Below are positions 27,442 to 37,450 of a stretch of DNA of 64,000 nucleotides, piece by piece. Numbering within the stretch: the stretch's first letter is position 1; each line of letters starts with the position of its first letter. The position numbers and the translations under genes were made by a program. The notes below the pieces were generated by a model. It made no database searches and was not told the origin of the DNA. It saw only the letters and a program-made list of their open reading frames with translations. The DNA is from Massilia sp. R2A-15 (GTDB taxonomy: Bacteria; Pseudomonadota; Gammaproteobacteria; Burkholderiales; Burkholderiaceae_D). The stretch is taken from assembly GCF_030704305.1 (NCBI RefSeq), contig NZ_CP131935.1, positions 2,976,001 to 3,040,000 of the forward strand. Direction: 5' to 3'.

Positions 27442-28305
27442 CTAACGCTGCCGCCCTTTTGCTTTGTTAGGCGCACGCTGCTCAGCGCCCGGCTTGGCCA
27501 CCTGCTTTGCTTCGTGAGGCGACTGCGACGCGGCGTGCGGGTGCGCAACGCGATGCGGCGCGCTCTTCTCCCGTCCGGAAACCGGAACTCCCAGCGCGCC
27601 GCCGAACTCGGGCTGGTCGTGCGAGCGTGCCCCCAGATGGGCGGACGGCTGGGGCGCGCGCTTCTGCCGCTCGGCTCTGCCGGCGGCCTCGATCCTCCTC
27701 GCTTGCTCCCGGCGTGGGTCCGCCGGGCCTCTCGGGCCGGCATCCGGCCGCATCAAATCCGGTCCCACGCCTTCGGCCTTGGGTGGCACCCCTACCTTTC
27801 TCTTCCCGTCGGTCTTGTGGTTAAGCGCGCGATTCACCAAGTATCCGCCCGCAATCCCGGTAAGCAGGTGAATCGTCCCGTGACGGAGCGCCGCTGCCGT
27901 CGACAAGCGTCCTGCCATATAGGGATGCTCCTTATCGACGCCAGTTTTCTTCTTTTGTTCTACGCCCTGTTCGGCGTCCTTCTTCGGTTGAGCGGCGTTC
28001 TTTTTTCCAGGTTCTGACGGGACGGCGCCTGCCGGGACGGGTCGGGCTCGATGTTTCGCACCGTCCCTGTGTTCCAGTCCCGCCGTGCGCTTTGAGGGAG
28101 TCGCCCTCTTTTCCTGGGCATTCGCGGTCGAAACAGATTTCGAATTGGATTTCGCCAAGGCCGGGGCCAGGCCAGTATCGGCGCCGCCCCCAAGACGCGT
28201 GTCTGCTGCGTGACGGGCCTTCGGTGCTTGCTGCACGGCGTCCCGAACGACGGGCGGGGACGTGCCGGTCCGGCCTGATGGTGGGAGGGTAGAGGTCGAT
28301 TTCAT
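27442..28305 (-). CDS. Low-complexity Ala/Pro/Lys-rich protein, possible membrane anchor
   Basis: A 287-residue protein dominated by Ala, Pro, Gly, Lys and Arg and probably disordered. The single hydrophobic stretch is about 145-160 (TIHLLTGIAGGYLVNRAL). It lies between virB11 and the previous hypothetical gene on the same strand. Similar low-complexity proteins occur at the end of conjugation operons, but no function is known. Confidence 0.6.
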   Translation of the reverse strand: MKSTSTLPPSGRTGTSPPVVRDAVQQAPKARHAADTRLGGGADTGLAPALAKSNSKSVSTANAQEKRATPSKRTAGLEHRDGAKHRARPVPAGAVPSEPGKKNAAQPKKDAEQGVEQKKKTGVDKEHPYMAGRLSTAAALRHGTIHLLTGIAGGYLVNRALNHKTDGKRKVGVPPKAEGVGPDLMRPDAGPRGPADPRREQARRIEAAGRAERQKRAPQPSAHLGARSHDQPEFGGALGVPVSGREKSAPHRVAHPHAASQSPHEAKQVAKPGAEQRAPNKAKGRQR

Positions 28306-28443
28306 GATGAGTCTTCCAGGTCAGATGTCCTCGGCACCCGGCCGAACGGTCTTACTCGAATTGCTATCGCTGGCTGCGCCCACATCGGTCAGGTTCCAGG
28401 CGGACTCGCGTGCGAACGAACCGGCGTCTGTACAACACTCGCG

Positions 28444-29523
28444 TCAGGTCAGCAACGACAGCCGGTACATCGGGTCGTAATAAATCGATGGCACGAACCG
28501 TCTGCCGGTAGCACGGTCGAATTTCAGCTGCACGACCACGTTGACCGTCATGTACAACATGTTCTGGATCGTCGCCAAATCAATCCCCTGCCCAGTCGGC
28601 GAAGACTTGATCAGCAGCGCCAGCCGCACGTAGGCGTCGCGCGTCGTGTTCGCGTGCGTGGTCGTCAGGCCGCCGGGGTGGCCGGAACTGAGCACGCCGG
28701 CAAGGTAAAACATCGCCTCGGCGCCACGCAGCTCGGCCAGGATCACCCGGGTCGGCGTTTTGCGCATGCACGAATGCACGACATCCTCGGCACCTGCCCC
28801 CTCCCCATCAGTCGCCTTCCGGTAAAAAAGGGCGTTGCTGTTCGGATGATTATTGAGTGGCATTTCGGGCGTATCCTCGACCGTGATCAGACGGTCTGCC
28901 GGATCGATCAGTTCGATGAGCGAGCGGATGTAAGAAGTCTTCCCACAGCCCGTTGCGCCCGACACCACGATGTTCTGATACAGCCCGATTGCGCGCTCGA
29001 CGAAGGACGCCCACTGCCCCCCACAAGCCAGTTCCCACAGTGTCCGTTCATCGTCGCTGATATGCTGCGCATAAAACGCGCGCCGGTCTGCACTTAGGTT
29101 CAAGGCAAAATCGTGCCTGGTATTGGCGTAGTAGGCCTCCGCCACTAGGCTGCCATGGGGGAAAGCGCCCCCGGCATGCTTGCGAACGTTTAAGTAAATG
29201 GTACTTTCCGGCGCGGTCGGCGGGTGCGTCATTTCGATCCGCTCGCCGCTCGGCAAATGGGCTGACAGACTGGTGTGCGTCCGATCGAACGGTTTGCTGA
29301 CGTAGTTGGCCAGGTTAGCGCCGATCGCGTCCAGAACGCCGTAGTCGAGTTCAGCCACCACCACCCGCACCCACAGGCCGCGCTTCCACAGCCAGACCTC
29401 GCCGGGACGGTTCACCGCGATTTCCTGGACGTCGGGGTCAGCCAGAAACGGCGCGAGCAAACGCAGGCGGTGGTTCATCGCTGCGAGCGATTCCTTCGTC
29501 TGCCTGGGCGTCAATGCGCTCAT
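28444..29523 (-). CDS. virB11: Type IV secretion ATPase VirB11
   Basis: A 359-residue hexameric traffic ATPase at the inner membrane base of the T4SS. Walker A is GATGCGKT (189-196), then the VEDTPE Asp box, the MRKTPTRVILAELRGAEA Walker B region and the HPGGLTTTHANT His box. The start ATG 29523 overlaps the virB10 stop by ATGA; the longer upstream frame is a shadow. It is the last of the virB genes. Confidence 0.95.
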   Translation of the reverse strand: MSALTPRQTKESLAAMNHRLRLLAPFLADPDVQEIAVNRPGEVWLWKRGLWVRVVVAELDYGVLDAIGANLANYVSKPFDRTHTSLSAHLPSGERIEMTHPPTAPESTIYLNVRKHAGGAFPHGSLVAEAYYANTRHDFALNLSADRRAFYAQHISDDERTLWELACGGQWASFVERAIGLYQNIVVSGATGCGKTSYIRSLIELIDPADRLITVEDTPEMPLNNHPNSNALFYRKATDGEGAGAEDVVHSCMRKTPTRVILAELRGAEAMFYLAGVLSSGHPGGLTTTHANTTRDAYVRLALLIKSSPTGQGIDLATIQNMLYMTVNVVVQLKFDRATGRRFVPSIYYDPMYRLSLLT

Positions 29524-30719
29524 CGCTGCCCCACCGTCTCGAGTGCATAGACGCCGGAGAAGTCCAGATCGCGCGCCGCCGTAATTCCCACCCGCGCGCC
29601 ATGCGGCATCGACATCGACGGCATGATGTCGCCATTCTGCTTCAGAATTTCGCCGGCCGCGGTGACGCCCGTGGCCTGGGTGTTGCCAAGGTTGATCTGG
29701 GTATTGCCACCGCTGCCGCGCGCGGTACTGACGGCGATACCATCCTGCAGCACCGAGAACATCAGCGCGCCGCCGTAGCGGTCCCAAAACTTCGCATCCA
29801 CCTTGCCCGCCAAGCCAGCGCGTCCCAGCGGATCGGTGCCCGGCGAAACGAGGTTGACCACGACCCCGGTCGGCGTGACGGCGCGCGTCCACAAAACGAA
29901 GATCGCCGTGACGCCGCGCGCCACGGCGCGGGTATACTCGCCGTCGACCTTGGTGCCGCGCTCCAGCAATACCACCTTGCCGTCCATCGAATACACCGGG
30001 TAATCGGTAAGACAGCTTGTGAAACCCATTTGGTCGGTCTGGATGGCAGTATCCAGACTGCAGGTGATGCTGGTTCCCTTGAGCAGGGTCATGTGCTGGT
30101 GGCCGATGCGCGCAGCCGATGCCGGCGGCGTTGTTGTCCCCACCAGCAAACCGGAAAGACCGGTCTGGCCGGACAGGTCGGCTCCCGCCGCCGGCGCAAC
30201 GGGTCTGTCCGACATCGGCACTGCGGGGGCATTTGCCGCGGCCGCCGCGTCCGGCGCCGCTGCATCAACGCTGCCGAAGCCGCCGGATAAGCGCCGCGCG
30301 ATCGCAGCCTGCCGTTCTGGGTTGACCGGGGCCGAGGCATGCGCGCCGCCCCCCGCATCGCCTTGAAGCGGCACCTGTCCTTGCGCCATCGCGGACTCCG
30401 GCGGCATCCCAGGCGGCAGGTTGGGTGGGCTTTGCGCAAGGCCGACCTGGGGGCTGGCGGGCGGCGCAACTGGCGTCAAATCCAGCGGCACATGCAGCGT
30501 GGGGGCCGCGGACGGCGTGGCGCTGCTTGTCGCCGGCAGCACGGGGCCGTTCGACCGGACGACTTTGAAATATAAGCCCCCGAGCAGGACCGCCGATCCG
30601 GCGACGGCAGTGAAGACGCCGATCATTTTCTGGCCGGGAGTCGCGCCGACCGCAGCTGCCTCTTGTAAGCCATTGCGATCGTGCTCCGAGACCGGTGGCC
30701 TGCGCTTGTTAAGGAACAT
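29520..30719 (-). CDS. virB10: T4SS core-complex protein VirB10
   Basis: A 399-residue energy sensor spanning both membranes. A short cytoplasmic N-terminus is followed by one membrane helix (about 32-52), a long Pro/Ala-rich periplasmic linker (about 60-190) and the conserved C-terminal beta-barrel domain, with KGTSITCSLDTAIQTDQ and VLLERGTKVDGEYT. It overlaps virB9 by 11 bases and virB11 by 4. Confidence 0.95.
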   Translation of the reverse strand: MFLNKRRPPVSEHDRNGLQEAAAVGATPGQKMIGVFTAVAGSAVLLGGLYFKVVRSNGPVLPATSSATPSAAPTLHVPLDLTPVAPPASPQVGLAQSPPNLPPGMPPESAMAQGQVPLQGDAGGGAHASAPVNPERQAAIARRLSGGFGSVDAAAPDAAAAANAPAVPMSDRPVAPAAGADLSGQTGLSGLLVGTTTPPASAARIGHQHMTLLKGTSITCSLDTAIQTDQMGFTSCLTDYPVYSMDGKVVLLERGTKVDGEYTRAVARGVTAIFVLWTRAVTPTGVVVNLVSPGTDPLGRAGLAGKVDAKFWDRYGGALMFSVLQDGIAVSTARGSGGNTQINLGNTQATGVTAAGEILKQNGDIMPSMSMPHGARVGITAARDLDFSGVYALETVGQR

Positions 30720-31590
30720 CTGGTTCTCCCTTCACCTTGCGCTGCACCGCCTGCGACGAGGTATAAGTTGCGCTAGCCCCGCTTGTACGGAAGTTGCCAT
30801 TGATCAGGCAGGCGGCGACCTGGTCGCGCCTGAATACGAGTCGGCGAGCAGTCCGATGCACGATCAAGACATCTCTCTCGACATGGAAATTGACCCGAGA
30901 TTCCTTGCCGTCTTCGTCCACGGCAAAAACAACCGGCATGGGATTGTTCGGAGCAAACTCAATGTAGGTCATCTCGCCGTTATCGTACGCCGCGGTTGGC
31001 AGCAGTTCATCAGGGCCGATGAAATCGTAGTTGCCATTCAGGGTGCCGCTCCCGGCGCTGCCTGTCACCGTTTTTGCGATAGCGGCCCGCAGCGCACTGC
31101 TCAGCTGCTGGTCGATCGCCAGCTTCCCCTCACCCGCCAACGCTTCCGGTGTCGATATCGGCGCACCGACTGGCTCCGGCGGATATTTGAAATCGAGGTG
31201 GTACGGCAAGCCGCCCAAGCGATCGGTCATCACCAGGTCGAACCAGTACTTGCGCCGGTTGGTGATTACCCGCAGATTGGTGTCAGCCACTGCCGCCTTC
31301 GGCTTGATGAACATGACGTTGCCGACGGTCTTGACATACCATGCCTCGCGGTCGCCCATTGCAAACTCGATCGATGTCTCCGCTTTGCCGAATTCGATCT
31401 CCAGCATGCGGCCCACCATCGCTTGCACGACCACGATGTCGCCGGTGTAGGGAATGGTCCTGAAGTGATTTGCTTGCGCACGCGCGTGCGTCGCGCTCTT
31501 GCCGACACCCTTCTTACTTGCGCCAGACGCGGGGGCAACGCCCGCGCAGCACACGGCCAAAATGCACGCGACCAGCGGCCCTCGCATCAT
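30709..31590 (-). CDS. virB9: T4SS core-complex protein VirB9
   Basis: A 293-residue periplasmic/outer-membrane component. Signal peptide MMRGPLVACILAVCCAG..., an N-terminal domain with RTIPYTGDIVVVQAMVG and the C-terminal VirB7-contacting domain containing NGNYDFIG, PVVFAVDEDGKE and VHRTARRLVFRRDQ. Its ATG overlaps the virB8 stop. Confidence 0.94.
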   Translation of the reverse strand: MMRGPLVACILAVCCAGVAPASGASKKGVGKSATHARAQANHFRTIPYTGDIVVVQAMVGRMLEIEFGKAETSIEFAMGDREAWYVKTVGNVMFIKPKAAVADTNLRVITNRRKYWFDLVMTDRLGGLPYHLDFKYPPEPVGAPISTPEALAGEGKLAIDQQLSSALRAAIAKTVTGSAGSGTLNGNYDFIGPDELLPTAAYDNGEMTYIEFAPNNPMPVVFAVDEDGKESRVNFHVERDVLIVHRTARRLVFRRDQVAACLINGNFRTSGASATYTSSQAVQRKVKGEPDVP

Positions 31591-32378
31591 TTCGAGCGCT
31601 CCGCGACGACACCCACGGTCGCAGGGACGACCGGAAACACCGCAGTCGACGGTTCCCCTTCCGCCGATCGTATCCGCATTTCCTCCGACTCTTCATCGCG
31701 CCGGTAGTTCAGCGCCTGGAATCCGGCGAAGTTGACCGCGACGCCCTCCGGGGTCTTCGGGATCGCAGCTGCGTCGTATGTGAAGGTCAGGGTAGAGGCG
31801 AAATGCTGCGTGGTCGGCTCGCTGGTGCCAACGTGTCTCTCCTTGGAATACCGGACCTGGGCCACGCGATATTTCGGTGAGTCGGTTGGCAGGAACGACA
31901 CGCTGATGTTGGTGAGCTTGATCTGGTCCCTGACGCCGAGCGTGCTGATTAGAGAATGCGGATTTCTGTCGGCGCGATATTCCGCATCCCAGGCACCGCG
32001 CATGCCGGGGTCGCTCATGACGTACACCGTCACATAGTTGTTCTCGGCCTCCCCACGCGTAAATCCCTCGCGCGCCTTGGTGTAGCGCACCAGGTCGGCG
32101 ACCATCATCCTCTCGTTGGCGGGGTCACCGAGGTTGACGCGTTCAATGCCGACAGTGACGTCCGCCGCTCCAGTCAGCCGGTCCACCCTGGCGATCACGG
32201 GAACAAATTCGTGCAGCATGACCATCGACACGGATGACACCATTCCGACCGTGGCTACCGTCCACCCCAGAAATGCGAAAGTGCGCCAGGCTTTGACCGA
32301 TTTTTTCAGACCGTCGATGAACGACTCGTCGAAGCTGACGCTCTCCGCAAAAAAATGCGTAGTGGAATCCGCGTCCAT
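31587..32378 (-). CDS. virB8: T4SS inner-membrane protein VirB8
   Basis: A 263-residue bitopic protein: cytoplasmic N-terminus, one membrane helix (about 33-57, FAFLGWTVATVGMVSSVSMVM) and the periplasmic NTF2-like domain with YTKAREGFTRGEAENNY and VRYSKERHVG. It links the cytoplasmic ATPases with the core complex. It directly follows the VirB7-like lipoprotein gene. Confidence 0.94.
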   Translation of the reverse strand: MDADSTTHFFAESVSFDESFIDGLKKSVKAWRTFAFLGWTVATVGMVSSVSMVMLHEFVPVIARVDRLTGAADVTVGIERVNLGDPANERMMVADLVRYTKAREGFTRGEAENNYVTVYVMSDPGMRGAWDAEYRADRNPHSLISTLGVRDQIKLTNISVSFLPTDSPKYRVAQVRYSKERHVGTSEPTTQHFASTLTFTYDAAAIPKTPEGVAVNFAGFQALNYRRDEESEEMRIRSAEGEPSTAVFPVVPATVGVVAERSK

Positions 32379-32534
32379 TTAAACGCCCTCGGCGGCCGGA
32401 CACACGACGTCGGCCGCGGCGACGGGAACGCTCGGCTGGTTCACATGACGCGCCGTGCCGGTGCAGCCCGGCGACGCGGCGGCGGCACACCCGGCAAGGG
32501 ACAATACCCAAATAACAATGATGAGGATTTTCAC
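32379..32534 (-). CDS. virB7: VirB7-like lipoprotein
   Basis: A 51-residue lipoprotein, too short for ordinary gene calling. It starts at GTG 32534 with GGAG 5 bases upstream, and ends one base before the virB8 ATG. The signal is KILIIVIWVLSLAGC, with LAGC as the lipobox. Two more cysteines follow in the mature part, one of which could pair with VirB9. Its position between virB6 and virB8 is that of VirB7. Confidence 0.85.
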   Translation of the reverse strand: MKILIIVIWVLSLAGCAAAASPGCTGTARHVNQPSVPVAAADVVCPAAEGV

Positions 32535-32551
32535 AAGCGCTCCGAGGAATG

Positions 32552-33538
32552 TCAGTGTCGAAAATGCTGGAGGATTCTCCCGGCCCCGCTACCTGCCGAG
32601 CCGCCGCTGCCGCCCGTCAGGCTGGCGACCATGGATTTCATGTCGATCGCTACCAAGATCATTGTCATGAAGACGAAGTTGATTTCGACAACGAGAGCAA
32701 CGATATTGAAAAGCTGCGAAGCGGAGGTATGCGGCGCACTTGAAGCGGGTACCGGAGTGTTGTTCGCCCAAGCCTTAATTGCATCGGCGACCGCGGCAGC
32801 GTACGACGAGGTACCACCAGACGCTGTCAGCCCCTTGATCATTGACTCCATTTGAGTCATGAAGGTTTGAGCGATTCCAATGAAGAAGACGACGAACAGT
32901 GTTGAGATCACAGCCAAAAAAATAAAGTACAGTACCGTGCTCAACCACGAATAAAAATAGTTTTTTGATTGGGGCCAGAATAAACAAAGAACAAAAAACG
33001 GCCCGACTACTAGCACGATCCCCAAGCCAATTTTCGCGTACATGAGGTTGAATGCACAAGCAACTAGTAAAACGCAACCGACGAGTGTTACGTCAATCAC
33101 CGCGAAGAAAAGCAATACACCGCCACCGATATTCCATGCAACAAACGCATCGACAGCGCCCGTGGCAATGCCAGCCACCATCGCTTCGAGATTTCCAGCT
33201 AAAGTATCGAGAAGCTGGGTGGGACTGCTCGAGTTGCCCACTGCGGCTGACAAGGCGGTAGGCAGCCCCGTTAGAGCTGAAGAAATCCACGGCCCATAAT
33301 ATATTCCGGACGCCATCAGCACAAACATCATTCCCACACCCCTCGACATCCAGTCGAGCATCGGGTTGTTGATCTTTCCTTCCAAGATCAGCGCGGAGTA
33401 GACCAGTAAGGAAATTCCCAGCATTGCCCAGCCTATTGGCATGACATACGCGCTCATCCCAGCAGCCGCGTTGGATGTCACGGCTGCGAACTTGCTGTCG
33501 ACCTCGCCGAAAAGATCGGAAAATGCGTGGCTAGGCAC
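32552..33538 (-). CDS. virB6: T4SS polytopic membrane protein VirB6
   Basis: A 328-residue protein with about six membrane helices (for example AYVMPIGWAMLGISLLVYS, GGGVLLFFAVIDVTLVGCVL, IVLVVGPFFVLCLFWP, FIFLAVISTLFVVFFIGIA). FFVLCLFWPQSKNYFYSWL is the conserved VirB6 tryptophan region. It lies between the Eex-like lipoprotein gene and virB7. Confidence 0.92.
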   Translation of the reverse strand: MPSHAFSDLFGEVDSKFAAVTSNAAAGMSAYVMPIGWAMLGISLLVYSALILEGKINNPMLDWMSRGVGMMFVLMASGIYYGPWISSALTGLPTALSAAVGNSSSPTQLLDTLAGNLEAMVAGIATGAVDAFVAWNIGGGVLLFFAVIDVTLVGCVLLVACAFNLMYAKIGLGIVLVVGPFFVLCLFWPQSKNYFYSWLSTVLYFIFLAVISTLFVVFFIGIAQTFMTQMESMIKGLTASGGTSSYAAAVADAIKAWANNTPVPASSAPHTSASQLFNIVALVVEINFVFMTMILVAIDMKSMVASLTGGSGGSAGSGAGRILQHFRH

Positions 33539-33574
33539 ATTCTGCTCCTCATTTGGAAGTTTGGAACTTTGCGA

Positions 33575-33880
33575 TCACTTGCCAGCACCTTTAACTCCCC
33601 AACGTAGCTCGGGGGGCGTACATTCTTTAAATTCGCTTTCCCTGAGGCGCTTATCCAGAATCACATTTACCTTGTCCATAATCGCGCAACTTGAGTCGCG
33701 TTTCCCGTTCCGTATTTCGCCATTGCATGCGTCGACAATCCGTACCCAGGGAGCAAAATCACGGGCGCAATATTGGGCCGCCAAAGCTGCAGCTGCCGGG
33801 TCGGTGGCCACTTCGCGATGGCTGCACGCAGCGAGTAATAGTGAGCTCAGAAATGTGCAAGAAACATATGATCTATTCAC
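33575..33880 (-). CDS. Eex-like entry-exclusion lipoprotein
   Basis: A 101-residue lipoprotein with signal MNRSYVSCTFLSSLLLAAC and cysteine at the lipobox, then three more cysteines in the mature part. In pKM101/R388-type systems the entry-exclusion lipoprotein Eex lies exactly here, between virB5 and virB6, and stops redundant transfer into cells already carrying the element. The assignment rests on position and lipoprotein type. Confidence 0.75.
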   Translation of the reverse strand: MNRSYVSCTFLSSLLLAACSHREVATDPAAAALAAQYCARDFAPWVRIVDACNGEIRNGKRDSSCAIMDKVNVILDKRLRESEFKECTPPELRWGVKGAGK

Positions 33881-33901
33881 GTTAAACCTCTTTGTCGGCG
33901 A

Positions 33902-34624
33902 CTAGTTATTGGCAGCGTTCGCGCCCCAGCGCAGATTCATCGGCGCCATCAATGCTTGCTGAGTCGTCTGCGCGTTGCGCGCGCGCGCCAGGTCTTCGTC
34001 AGCGCGCTGCATCATCGCAACGGTCTGCAGCTTCATCTGTTCGTTCTGCATTTTCACCTGCTCGACTGCGATCCGCGCCTGCAGGTCCTGCATGGCTTTC
34101 GGGTCCGGGCTCGACGTGATGGCGTTCACGAATTGCTGCAACCGCCCGATGTTGCCCGCGGTTTGGTCGTAGCCCGCTTGGCCGACGTACTTATTCATGG
34201 CCAAGGTCTGCCAGCTCCGGTTGCACGCCTCAACCGACCCCGCGCTGACGGAAGCCGATCTGCACGACTGCGCCTGATTGGCGGCGGCGATCTGATTCAG
34301 CGTGCCGCTGATGCCCGCCAGCGAGCCACCCTGTCCACTTTTAAGCGCCGCGTAGGCACGCTGATAGTCCGCCGGCAGGAACTGCGCTAACAGGTCGTTA
34401 TTCATCAGCAAGCCAACGTTGCGCAAACCGTTGAGCGCGTGATAACTCTGCTGAAGTTGCACGTATTGCTGCTGCAGCAGCACCACCTGCTTCGCATACT
34501 GCGCAATATTGGCGACCTGATTGGCGCTGGCGGTGGCATCGTAGACCACCGTCACGGGCGTTCCCGCACGTGTCGCGCCGGCCAAAACCATGAGAATTGC
34601 GAAGGCAACCGACTTCTGAATCAT
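33902..34624 (-). CDS. virB5: T4SS minor pilus protein VirB5
   Basis: A 240-residue exported protein: signal peptide (IQKSVAFAILMVLAGATRAG), then a Gln-rich helical bundle (QVVLLQQQYVQLQQSYHAL). The start ATG 34624 shares one base with the virB4 stop (TGATG). VirB5 sits at the pilus tip and helps adhesion to the recipient. Confidence 0.92.
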   Translation of the reverse strand: MIQKSVAFAILMVLAGATRAGTPVTVVYDATASANQVANIAQYAKQVVLLQQQYVQLQQSYHALNGLRNVGLLMNNDLLAQFLPADYQRAYAALKSGQGGSLAGISGTLNQIAAANQAQSCRSASVSAGSVEACNRSWQTLAMNKYVGQAGYDQTAGNIGRLQQFVNAITSSPDPKAMQDLQARIAVEQVKMQNEQMKLQTVAMMQRADEDLARARNAQTTQQALMAPMNLRWGANAANN

Positions 34625-37113
34625 CACGTCCTCCATTTGAAGAACTCTGGGAGCCAGGCCTGCGGCTCATTGCCCAGCCTAGCCATAAGATCGCGGGCGA
34701 TCACGGTGTTGTCGGTGCTGCCGGACAGTACGGCCAGCAGGTCGTTCATGCCGGTCAGGTCCAGACAAATAACGACTGATTCGTTGGCCTTCTTCAGCAA
34801 AAACTTACCCGGCCGGTCGAGCATCCCTTCCCTGATCAACAAGAATTCCGCCTCGGTAAACTTGCAGCCGTCGACATAGTCCTTGCGATCTGCGGTGGGA
34901 TTTGGAAATGCGACCTTGAGCGGAAACTGATTGATCAATGTGGCCGCAAGCACCCCGCCGCTAACGTCGGCGGCGTTCTGCAGGCTCAGACCGATCACGC
35001 CATCCTGCTTGCGGATCCTGCGCGCCTTGATCTCGATAATCTCCTGAAGAAAGCAGTCCTTGAGCGCGGTCGCCGCTTCGTCAATATCGATCGAATGCGG
35101 GCTTCCCGCAGCGGCTAGGTTGATCTTGTGCATGATGTACATGAGAATCGGCGTCCGCGCATAAGGCAGGGATAGGAAGGTCGTCATGTCGAAGCCAAAA
35201 TCGTTCGCACCGTCCAAATCCAGCAAGTCCTCGTCGTTATCGAGTATCCAGGCCTCGTTGCCGCCCTCGACCCAGCGCGAGAGCGCGCCGTGTAGCGTAT
35301 TCCTGCCCTTTGGCAGCAAATCCCGGATGCGCGCTAACCTGCGGCCGCCTTCGAGCGCGTACACTGCGTCAACCGCCTTCCTCAGACACTCCGCGTCTTC
35401 GCTGCATGGCTCGTACCCGGGATCCTGACTGGCGCACCAGGAGACCAGACCGATGATGAATTGCCGGCTTTCTTCCGTGTCGGGCAGCGAAAATGGGGCT
35501 ATCCCCGTCGGTTCGCCGGTCTTGAAGCGGAAGTACCGGCCACCCAGAGCCTTGATAAAAATCTCCTGTCCACAATCGGCGTCGAAAGCGAAACTTTTGT
35601 AGGGGCGGGGTCCGCGCATCGTGCGTTTTCGGGTGAGCGCACGGATAAAGGTCTGCACAACGGTCTTGCCGGCACCATTTCCGCCAATGAACACCACGTT
35701 GCCGCTCTCCTTGCGCATCACCCTCTCGCACGACCCGCCGCTTTCCGCGTCCTCATCGGCCGACTCTTCGTATTCCAATTGCCGTTCCGATGCCTGCACA
35801 GAGTTGCGGCTGACGTGGTAATTCAAAAAATAGGGCGCCCCGCTGGTCGTCTCCAGCATTACCAGCGGCATGCCCCACTGGCTCCCCTGAGCGTTCCCGG
35901 TGGGAAAATTATGCATCGGGAACAAACTGCTGAAATTGTCGGTACTGACTGGCATTGCGCGCAGCCGTCCCATCGAGAAGTTTGCCGGCAGCATGCTGAA
36001 GTACTGAGTGATCAGCGTCCCGCGCCGCTCGCGTGTCACCGCCAGCGCCTTCGCTTCCAGCGCGGCCACCGCCTCGGCAACTCCTGCGTTCACCTCCGCA
36101 ATGGTGTCGCCGTAAATAGTGAGGATAAATTCGTGTTCCGCGACCCCATATTTTCCAGCTTGCAGCTGCTCTAACGCTTCCTTCAACTGCTTTTCCATCA
36201 GACTGTTTTGCTCGGCGCTTGCAATTTGCGACAGCTGCGTGCGCAAGAATCTATCGGCCTTGTTCATCGGCAGGAACGCCAGCGATTGGCTCAGCACATA
36301 TTCGCAGCGCGCCCGCAGCAGTCCATGCAGCAGATCGGCGCCAATCTCCATGTCGCCGCGGCCATACGGCGCCTTCAGCCCAAGAATTCCGGCAAAACGC
36401 GAACTGGTCGGCGTCTCGATCTCGACGATCTCGGCACCGAAATGCAGGTCATTGCGCTGGATCGCGTAACGGACCGAAGCGCTGTTAAGCGCGACGGGAC
36501 CGCTGTCACCGCCATTTAGCAAGGTCGAATAGAAATGCGCCAGATCCGACGTCACGACACCGTCTTCGCCGACGACACTGCCGAGGCGCATAGGGTGGTA
36601 GCGGCGCAAACTGACCATCAACTGCTTCACAATCTTCTCGAGCTCGTCGACGCCCGCGCGGATCAGACGCGTACGCTGAGCACGTGTATCTGCAAGCGCG
36701 CCCGCCAGTTTCTCCGCCCGGCCTGGCGTTGGCCGATAGACCGGCGAGAGGTAGAGGTCGATCGCATAAAAATCCCGGGCAGCGAGGCGCTCGGCGTACT
36801 GCCGGCCGAGCTCGGCCGAAAACCAGTTGTCGTACTCGATCCCGGACATGTCGTAACGGATTTTGCGGCGCACGATGTGGCTCCACAGCGCCACGCGGGT
36901 GTTTCTTGCACCAAGGGTATTAATGGCCGAAAACCACTGGCGCGAGCAGCCATTGATCTCGTCGGCAGAGAGCGTTTCGAAAGGGATACCGGAGAGCCGG
37001 ATGGTCTGGGTCAGGTCGCCGTCGAGAGTGCCGCAGGTGTATTTGTCATACTGGCGGCTGAACGGGATATGGCGCGTCGCCGTCATCTCCCGCTCATTGG
37101 TCGAGATCGGCAT
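34624..37113 (-). CDS. virB4: T4SS ATPase VirB4
   Basis: An 829-residue ATPase that drives pilus assembly and substrate transfer. Walker A GGNGAGKT lies near residues 475-482, and ILMYIMHKINLA and SIDIDEAATALKD mark the C-terminal RecA-like domain. The ATG at 37113 (MPISTNERE) overlaps virB3 by 20 bases. A longer frame through virB3 is a shadow. Confidence 0.95.
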   Translation of the reverse strand: MPISTNEREMTATRHIPFSRQYDKYTCGTLDGDLTQTIRLSGIPFETLSADEINGCSRQWFSAINTLGARNTRVALWSHIVRRKIRYDMSGIEYDNWFSAELGRQYAERLAARDFYAIDLYLSPVYRPTPGRAEKLAGALADTRAQRTRLIRAGVDELEKIVKQLMVSLRRYHPMRLGSVVGEDGVVTSDLAHFYSTLLNGGDSGPVALNSASVRYAIQRNDLHFGAEIVEIETPTSSRFAGILGLKAPYGRGDMEIGADLLHGLLRARCEYVLSQSLAFLPMNKADRFLRTQLSQIASAEQNSLMEKQLKEALEQLQAGKYGVAEHEFILTIYGDTIAEVNAGVAEAVAALEAKALAVTRERRGTLITQYFSMLPANFSMGRLRAMPVSTDNFSSLFPMHNFPTGNAQGSQWGMPLVMLETTSGAPYFLNYHVSRNSVQASERQLEYEESADEDAESGGSCERVMRKESGNVVFIGGNGAGKTVVQTFIRALTRKRTMRGPRPYKSFAFDADCGQEIFIKALGGRYFRFKTGEPTGIAPFSLPDTEESRQFIIGLVSWCASQDPGYEPCSEDAECLRKAVDAVYALEGGRRLARIRDLLPKGRNTLHGALSRWVEGGNEAWILDNDEDLLDLDGANDFGFDMTTFLSLPYARTPILMYIMHKINLAAAGSPHSIDIDEAATALKDCFLQEIIEIKARRIRKQDGVIGLSLQNAADVSGGVLAATLINQFPLKVAFPNPTADRKDYVDGCKFTEAEFLLIREGMLDRPGKFLLKKANESVVICLDLTGMNDLLAVLSGSTDNTVIARDLMARLGNEPQAWLPEFFKWRT

Positions 37114-37450
37114 AATTGCGCTCTCCCAATCGGTGCGTACTGGCGGAAAATGTGACAACCCCCTTCCCGTGCAGATCCTTATTCCTGACCGCACGGGGAA
37201 GCAATCCCGTCCATGCGAACATCGTATGCTCGACCGTGGCCCGCGTCGCGGCAACCCAGTGATAGTCCTCCGCTGTCTTGATGACAAACCAGAGGTGCAC
37301 TGGCAGAAACGCCGCAGCCCACACACCGAATAGCCAGAAGAGCGACAAGCCGGCGATGCACTCGGCGATGAAGACGTTGATCGGAACATAAGCGATCACG
37401 GCCGGCCGCTGGCCGGCGCGGATGATGGTGCTCCTGTCGAGGCTGTCCAC
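37094..37450 (-). CDS. virB3: T4SS protein VirB3
   Basis: A 118-residue inner-membrane protein with a hydrophobic N-terminal part (VPINVFIAECIAGLSLFWLFGVW) typical of VirB3, which associates with VirB4 and VirB6. It starts at GTG 37450, directly adjacent to the virB2 stop at 37451. Confidence 0.9.
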   Translation of the reverse strand: MDSLDRSTIIRAGQRPAVIAYVPINVFIAECIAGLSLFWLFGVWAAAFLPVHLWFVIKTAEDYHWVAATRATVEHTMFAWTGLLPRAVRNKDLHGKGVVTFSASTHRLGERNYADLDQ